Assembly (NCBI GenBank): GCA_947311845.1
Contig: CAMZMU010000075.1
Location: 21,052,747-21,116,746, forward strand
Reading direction: 5' to 3'
Origin: Poa pratensis
Lineage: Eukaryota > Streptophyta > Magnoliopsida > Poales > Poaceae
DNA length: 64,000 nucleotides
The notes below the pieces were generated by a model. The model worked only from the letters and a program-made list of their open reading frames with translations. It did no database searches and was not told the DNA's origin. The stretch's first letter is position 1. Every line of letters begins with the position of its first letter. Positions 60,831-64,000 of the stretch are shown in pieces. Both the position numbers and the translations under genes were made by a program.

Positions 60831-61814
60831 TCAAACACATTTAAGTCTAACCCACTTCCTATGCAAAGGAATCTTGTAAGAAAATAAATCAATAAAGCAC
60901 AAAGTGACTAGCATAGGAAGGCAAAACAAGTGCAACATCAAAACTTTCAACATAAAGAGAGGAGACTTAATATTATTGTGATGTATGAATCCATGTCTCC
61001 CTCTCTCATAATGACCAGTAGGTTTTAAAGTAACCATCAAATAAAAGCAAATCAAGAGAAAGCTCAAAACCTTCGTCATAAAGAGAGGTGTTTTAGTAAC
61101 ATGAAAATTTCTACAACCATATTTTCCTCTCTCATAATAATTTTCAGTGGCATCATGAATAAACTCAACAATATAGCTATCACATAAAGCATTCTTATCA
61201 TGATCCACATGCATAAAAGTATCATTACTCTCCACATAAGCATAAACAGTTTCATTAGTAATAGTGGGAGTAAAAGTATCACATCCATCATTGTAATCAT
61301 CATAAATTGGAGGCATAGAATAATCATAATGAATTTTATCCTCAATAGTAGATGGACTGAAAATATCATATTCATCATTGTAAACATCATATATAGGAGG
61401 CATATCATAATCAACATAAACTATATCCTCAATAGTAGGTGGAGTGAAAATATCACAATCATTATAAACATCATATATTGGAGGCAAAGTATCATCAAAG
61501 CAAATTTTCTCCTCCAAAACCGGGGAACTAAAAAGATCATTTTCATCAAAACCGACCTCCCCAAGCTTAAATTCTTCCATAGCATTAGCAATAATGGTGT
61601 TCAAAGAATTTATAGTAATAACATTGCTACCATCATGCAAATAATTTTCCATAGGTTTTTTAATTTTCTCTTCAAAAGCATCATGTCCTAATTCAAGATA
61701 AATTTCATAAAGCTCTCTAATTTTTTTTTGTTTTCCATTAAGCCTAACTAGTGAAATAAAAACAAGAAACAAAAAGATATAATTGCAGAATCTAAAGGAA
61801 ATACCTTCGAGCAC
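60831..61814 (-). CDS. 327-residue ORF of unknown function with internal repeats and hydrophobic segments
   Basis: Only long ORF of the reversed element, intact from ATG 61814 to the stop at 60831. A hydrophobic segment lies near residues 11-24, then a charged region (25-60). Three acidic Tyr-rich repeats follow with a period of 28-29 residues: PPIYDVYND at about 111, 139 and 168, each followed by DIFTPPTIED-like sequence. A second repeat type appears twice: YERGKYG...TPLFMTKVL (about 227-250) and YERGRHG...SPLFMLKVL (about 270-291). Each copy leads into a hydrophobic stretch (249-263 and 290-311). The end is basic (HRKWVRLKCV). No gag, protease or RT motif. Membrane topology is inference. 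Related hypothetical proteins are common in wheat-type genomes, as far as I recall. Confidence 0.6.
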   Translation of the reverse strand: MLEGISFRFCNYIFLFLVFISLVRLNGKQKKIRELYEIYLELGHDAFEEKIKKPMENYLHDGSNVITINSLNTIIANAMEEFKLGEVGFDENDLFSSPVLEEKICFDDTLPPIYDVYNDCDIFTPPTIEDIVYVDYDMPPIYDVYNDEYDIFSPSTIEDKIHYDYSMPPIYDDYNDGCDTFTPTITNETVYAYVESNDTFMHVDHDKNALCDSYIVEFIHDATENYYERGKYGCRNFHVTKTPLFMTKVLSFLLICFYLMVTLKPTGHYERGRHGFIHHNNIKSPLFMLKVLMLHLFCLPMLVTLCFIDLFSYKIPLHRKWVRLKCV

Positions 61815-61883
61815 TCACACGTCAGCAGCAGTGCTAGAAAATAGCTAAGTAGCTGGAGGATGTGAGTACCTTTTACCTTACCT

Positions 61884-61903
61884 CCCCGGCAATGGCGCCA
61901 TCG
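61884..61903 (-). other. Second PBS-like site in the reversed element
   Basis: Minus strand TGGCGCCATTGCCGGGGAGG, closer to the family PBS than the site beside the LTR, but about 190 bases inside. Confidence 0.5.
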
Positions 61904-62075
61904 CAACAGTCTTCGAGGGAAGTAAAACCCAAATTTATTGATTCGACACAAGGGGAGACAAAGAATACTTATAAGCCTTAGCAGCGGAGTTGTCAATTCC
62001 ACCACACCTGAGAAAGCACTAGTAACAAACGTGATGTGAAAGCAGCAGTAATATGAGAGCAACAGTAACAGTAGC

Positions 62076-62093
62076 ACAGAGACAATGGCACCA
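62076..62093 (-). other. PBS next to the 5' LTR of the reversed element
   Basis: Minus strand TGGTGCCATTGTCTCTGT, preceded by TATTTTC as in the family and about ten bases after the LTR end CAAGCA (62103). Confidence 0.6.
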
Positions 62094-62102
62094 GAAAATA
62101 GT

Positions 62103-63500
62103 TGCTTGCGTGGAGTTGACGGAAAAGCAATGATGATTACAGATGGACCGGGGTTCCCAGCTATCTACACTAGTGGTAACTCTCCAATAACAAGTGTTGG
62201 GTGAACAAATTACAGTTGGGCAATTGACAGAATATTGAGCGCATGACAATGCATATATATGACATGATGACTACTATGATATTTAATTGGGCATTACGAC
62301 AAAATACATAGACCGTTATCCAACAGCGTCTATGACTAATAATCCACCGCCGGGTTGTCATCCGAGTTCCCCGTTGGTATTAAGTTGCAAGCAACGGATA
62401 ATTGCATTAAGTAAAGTGCGTAATGTAAACAAATACATATGACCGTGGACATAGCATTGTTAGGTTATCCCTAGTGGCAACAGCACATCCGCAACCTTAG
62501 AACTTTCTGTCACTGTCCCAGGTTAAATGGAGACATGAACCCACTATCTAGCATAAATACTCTCTCTTGGAGATACATGCAACTACTTGATCAAGGCAAT
62601 CACAAGTACCGGAGAGCATGCAAGATCTTAAATAACATATAAGATAGATTGATAATCAACTTGACATAGTATTCAATATTCATCGGATCCCAACAAACAC
62701 AACACCGATTACATCATATGGATCTCAATCATGTAAGGCAGCTCATGAGATCATTGTATTGAAGTACATGGGAGAGAGAGTACCAACTAGCTACAGCTAG
62801 AACCCGTAGTCCATGGGGGAACTACTCACGGAGCATGATGGAAGGCAGCAACGACGATGATGGAGGCGGTGGCGTCGATGGAGATGGCTCCGGGGGCAAT
62901 TCCCGTCCCGGCAAGGTACCGGAACAGGACCTGCTGACCCCCGAAACGGAGTTTCGTGGCGGCGGAGCACGGAGATGTATTCGGGAGTTTCGTCAATTGT
63001 GTTAGGGTTTACTCTGCGGGGGCTATTTATGGTCCAAAGGGCAGCTTCAGAAGGTTCCCGAGGCCACCACACGTGGCCTCGGCGCGGGTCAGGGTTTTCC
63101 TGGCCGAGCCGACTTGACGGGCCTGCAAAGGCCGCATCTTAACTCCGATGGAGATGAACCTTTTGTATAAAACGTGCGGCGGAAAATTCACTGCAACTTT
63201 CGCGACTAGACTTTTTCCATTTGACGTCGTCTTCAGGCCCGAACGTGACGATCTTTGAAAATAGTTTTCAGACAGATTTCTGGAAAGTCCCAATTTGACT
63301 CCAACAAGGTTTCCTTTGCCCAATTTTGATAATTTCTACACATCAAAGTGTAAAACAAGAACATTGTGCACTTTGGCAACTATTAGTAGGTTAGTCCAAT
63401 AAATGTCATAATATGATATAAAGTGCATATAAAACATGTGACAATTGATATAAAACATGCATGGAACATCATAAATTATAGATACGTTTGAGACGTATCA
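62103..63500 (-). repeat. 5' LTR of the reversed element
   Basis: About 1398 bp. 62842-63500 nearly equals the 3' LTR. 62103 to about 62760 instead resembles the reverse complement of the later part of the Athila-like LTR at 44170-45147 (shared GGGATCCGATGAATATTGAA and GGATAACGGTCTATGTATTT strings). Confidence 0.85.
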
Positions 63501-63505
63501 AAGAT

Positions 63506-64000
63506 CAAAATGAAAGAATCAATATTACAAGTTTAATCGAATATCTACATATCTCATCCAAATACAAAGAAAGTTACAAAAGATTAAAAGAAAAGCCTAG
63601 CTAAATCTTTATCTTCTTATTTTTCCAATCTTCATCTTCAATTCATTTCCTGCAAAATAGACAAAGACAATAGGAAATGGGGTTGTGATTTAAATGTTTG
63701 CCTTCACCACAAGGGTGAGGCAATTTAATATTGGAACTTAACTAATGATTATTAGGAACATGTCCTAATATCCAAATATTGACTAGAGGGATCAATTTTG
63801 AATCGAAGGCAACAATGGATCATATTTTGGATCATCCTGAGGCAACTAGGCAACAAGGGAAAAGAGGCAACAATAATCCAATTGAGAGAAGGGACAAAAG
63901 GCAACACTGATTCAATGAGGCATATTCATCTTATCCATATCTATTTAGCATAGGCAACATATTAATCCCTCTAATCTAGTCAAGCTCCTGAACAAGAAAG
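63506..64000 (+). other. Right continuation of the TGTAATACCCC element, non-coding
   Basis: AT-rich, no ORF. Contains the hairpin-like CTTCACCACAAGGGTGAGGC (63702-63721). Confidence 0.55.

Larger units (their letters stand above)
54789..63500 (-). mobile_element. Reversed non-autonomous Athila-like retrotransposon with unequal LTRs
   Basis: TG/CA ends and a five-base duplication AAGAT at 54784-54788 and 63501-63505. On the minus strand: 5' LTR (63500-62103), PBS-like sites near 62090 and 61900, one ORF (61814-60831), about 2.9 kb of non-coding sequence, purine tract (57928-57915), and 3' LTR (57914-54789, containing a solo LTR). The internal part shares hairpin and purine motifs with the 43556 element, so both are relatives. 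The two LTRs agree only over their first roughly 650-700 bp. Confidence 0.87.
54260..64000 (+). mobile_element. LTR-type element beginning TGTAATACCCC, interrupted, runs off the window
   Basis: The left border is sharp because the Athila-like LTR is broken mid-sequence and TGTAATACCCCGTAG starts there. Only 54260-54788 and 63506-64000 belong to it, with the reversed element between. AT-rich, no ORF. A hairpin motif at 63701-63723 and a AAAGCCTA.CTAAATCTT string at about 63590 recall the LARD core (4491-4512 and about 3955). This suggests a LARD relative, but the second LTR is not seen. Confidence 0.55.

Noticed and set aside
54260..63505. 54260 and 54789 as one element
   Set aside because: AAGAT duplicates at 54784 and 63501 separate the inner element cleanly from the outer sequence.
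1..64000. tRNA or rRNA genes, CRISPR arrays, bacterial operons
   Set aside because: Nothing resembling them was seen; the tRNA-related strings are retroelement primer sites only.

Overview
The window is a block of nested transposable elements from a large, repeat-rich grass genome. Pooideae is most likely, from Triticeae/oat-style LTR retrotransposons whose LTRs begin TGATACGTCTC and whose primer sites read TGGCGCCGTTGCC. I see no host gene, tRNA, rRNA or CRISPR array that I could defend. The species cannot be named from this sequence.

Left part (1-29157). The host is a LARD-like (Sukkula-like) retrotransposon with LTRs of about 5.1 kb and a non-coding internal domain of about 3.3 kb. Its 5' LTR enters from the left (1-2320) and its 3' LTR starts at 17646. 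A Tat-lineage Ty3/Gypsy element (4745-16778, target duplication GATCA) sits in the internal domain. It carries a decayed gag-pol with two RNase H domains and, on the opposite strand, an intron-containing ORF with a gypsy-type 'Transposase_28' domain. Two almost identical Helitrons lie head to tail (18653-25830) in the 3' LTR. A second Tat-like element in reverse orientation (29158 to about 32690) breaks the LTR and keeps only its 3' LTR and its own spliced antisense ORF.

Middle (32691-43555). A minus-strand LINE (ORF1 plus the endonuclease of ORF2, RT missing) is followed upstream by a 282-bp tandem duplication. Next comes an unassigned stretch (37119-39695), then a plus-strand LINE (ORF1 pseudogene plus endonuclease).

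Right part (43556-64000). An Athila/Sabrina-like retroelement (43556 onward) splits the plus-strand LINE. It encodes a short gag and a protease-like ORF, and a 4.8-kb non-autonomous CACTA transposon (45983-50823, TSD AAT) sits inside the protease codons. Its 3' LTR is broken by another LTR-type element (54260 onward, running off the right edge). That element contains a reversed non-autonomous retrotransposon (54789-63500, TSD AAGAT), whose 3' LTR holds a solo LTR (56306-57876, TSD GGAAC). Nesting is five deep: LINE > Athila-like > 54260 element > reversed element > solo LTR.

Most notable: (1) the reversed element 54789-63500 has matching target duplications but LTRs that agree only in their U3-side part and differ completely in the U5-side part; (2) the tandem Helitrons and their internal pseudo-terminus; (3) two independent Tat elements that keep spliceosomal introns in an antisense ORF; (4) an unclassified 327-residue ORF with two internal repeat types and hydrophobic segments as the only protein of the reversed element; (5) a LINE whose ORF1 and ORF2 are separated by a single in-frame TAG directly followed by ATG.
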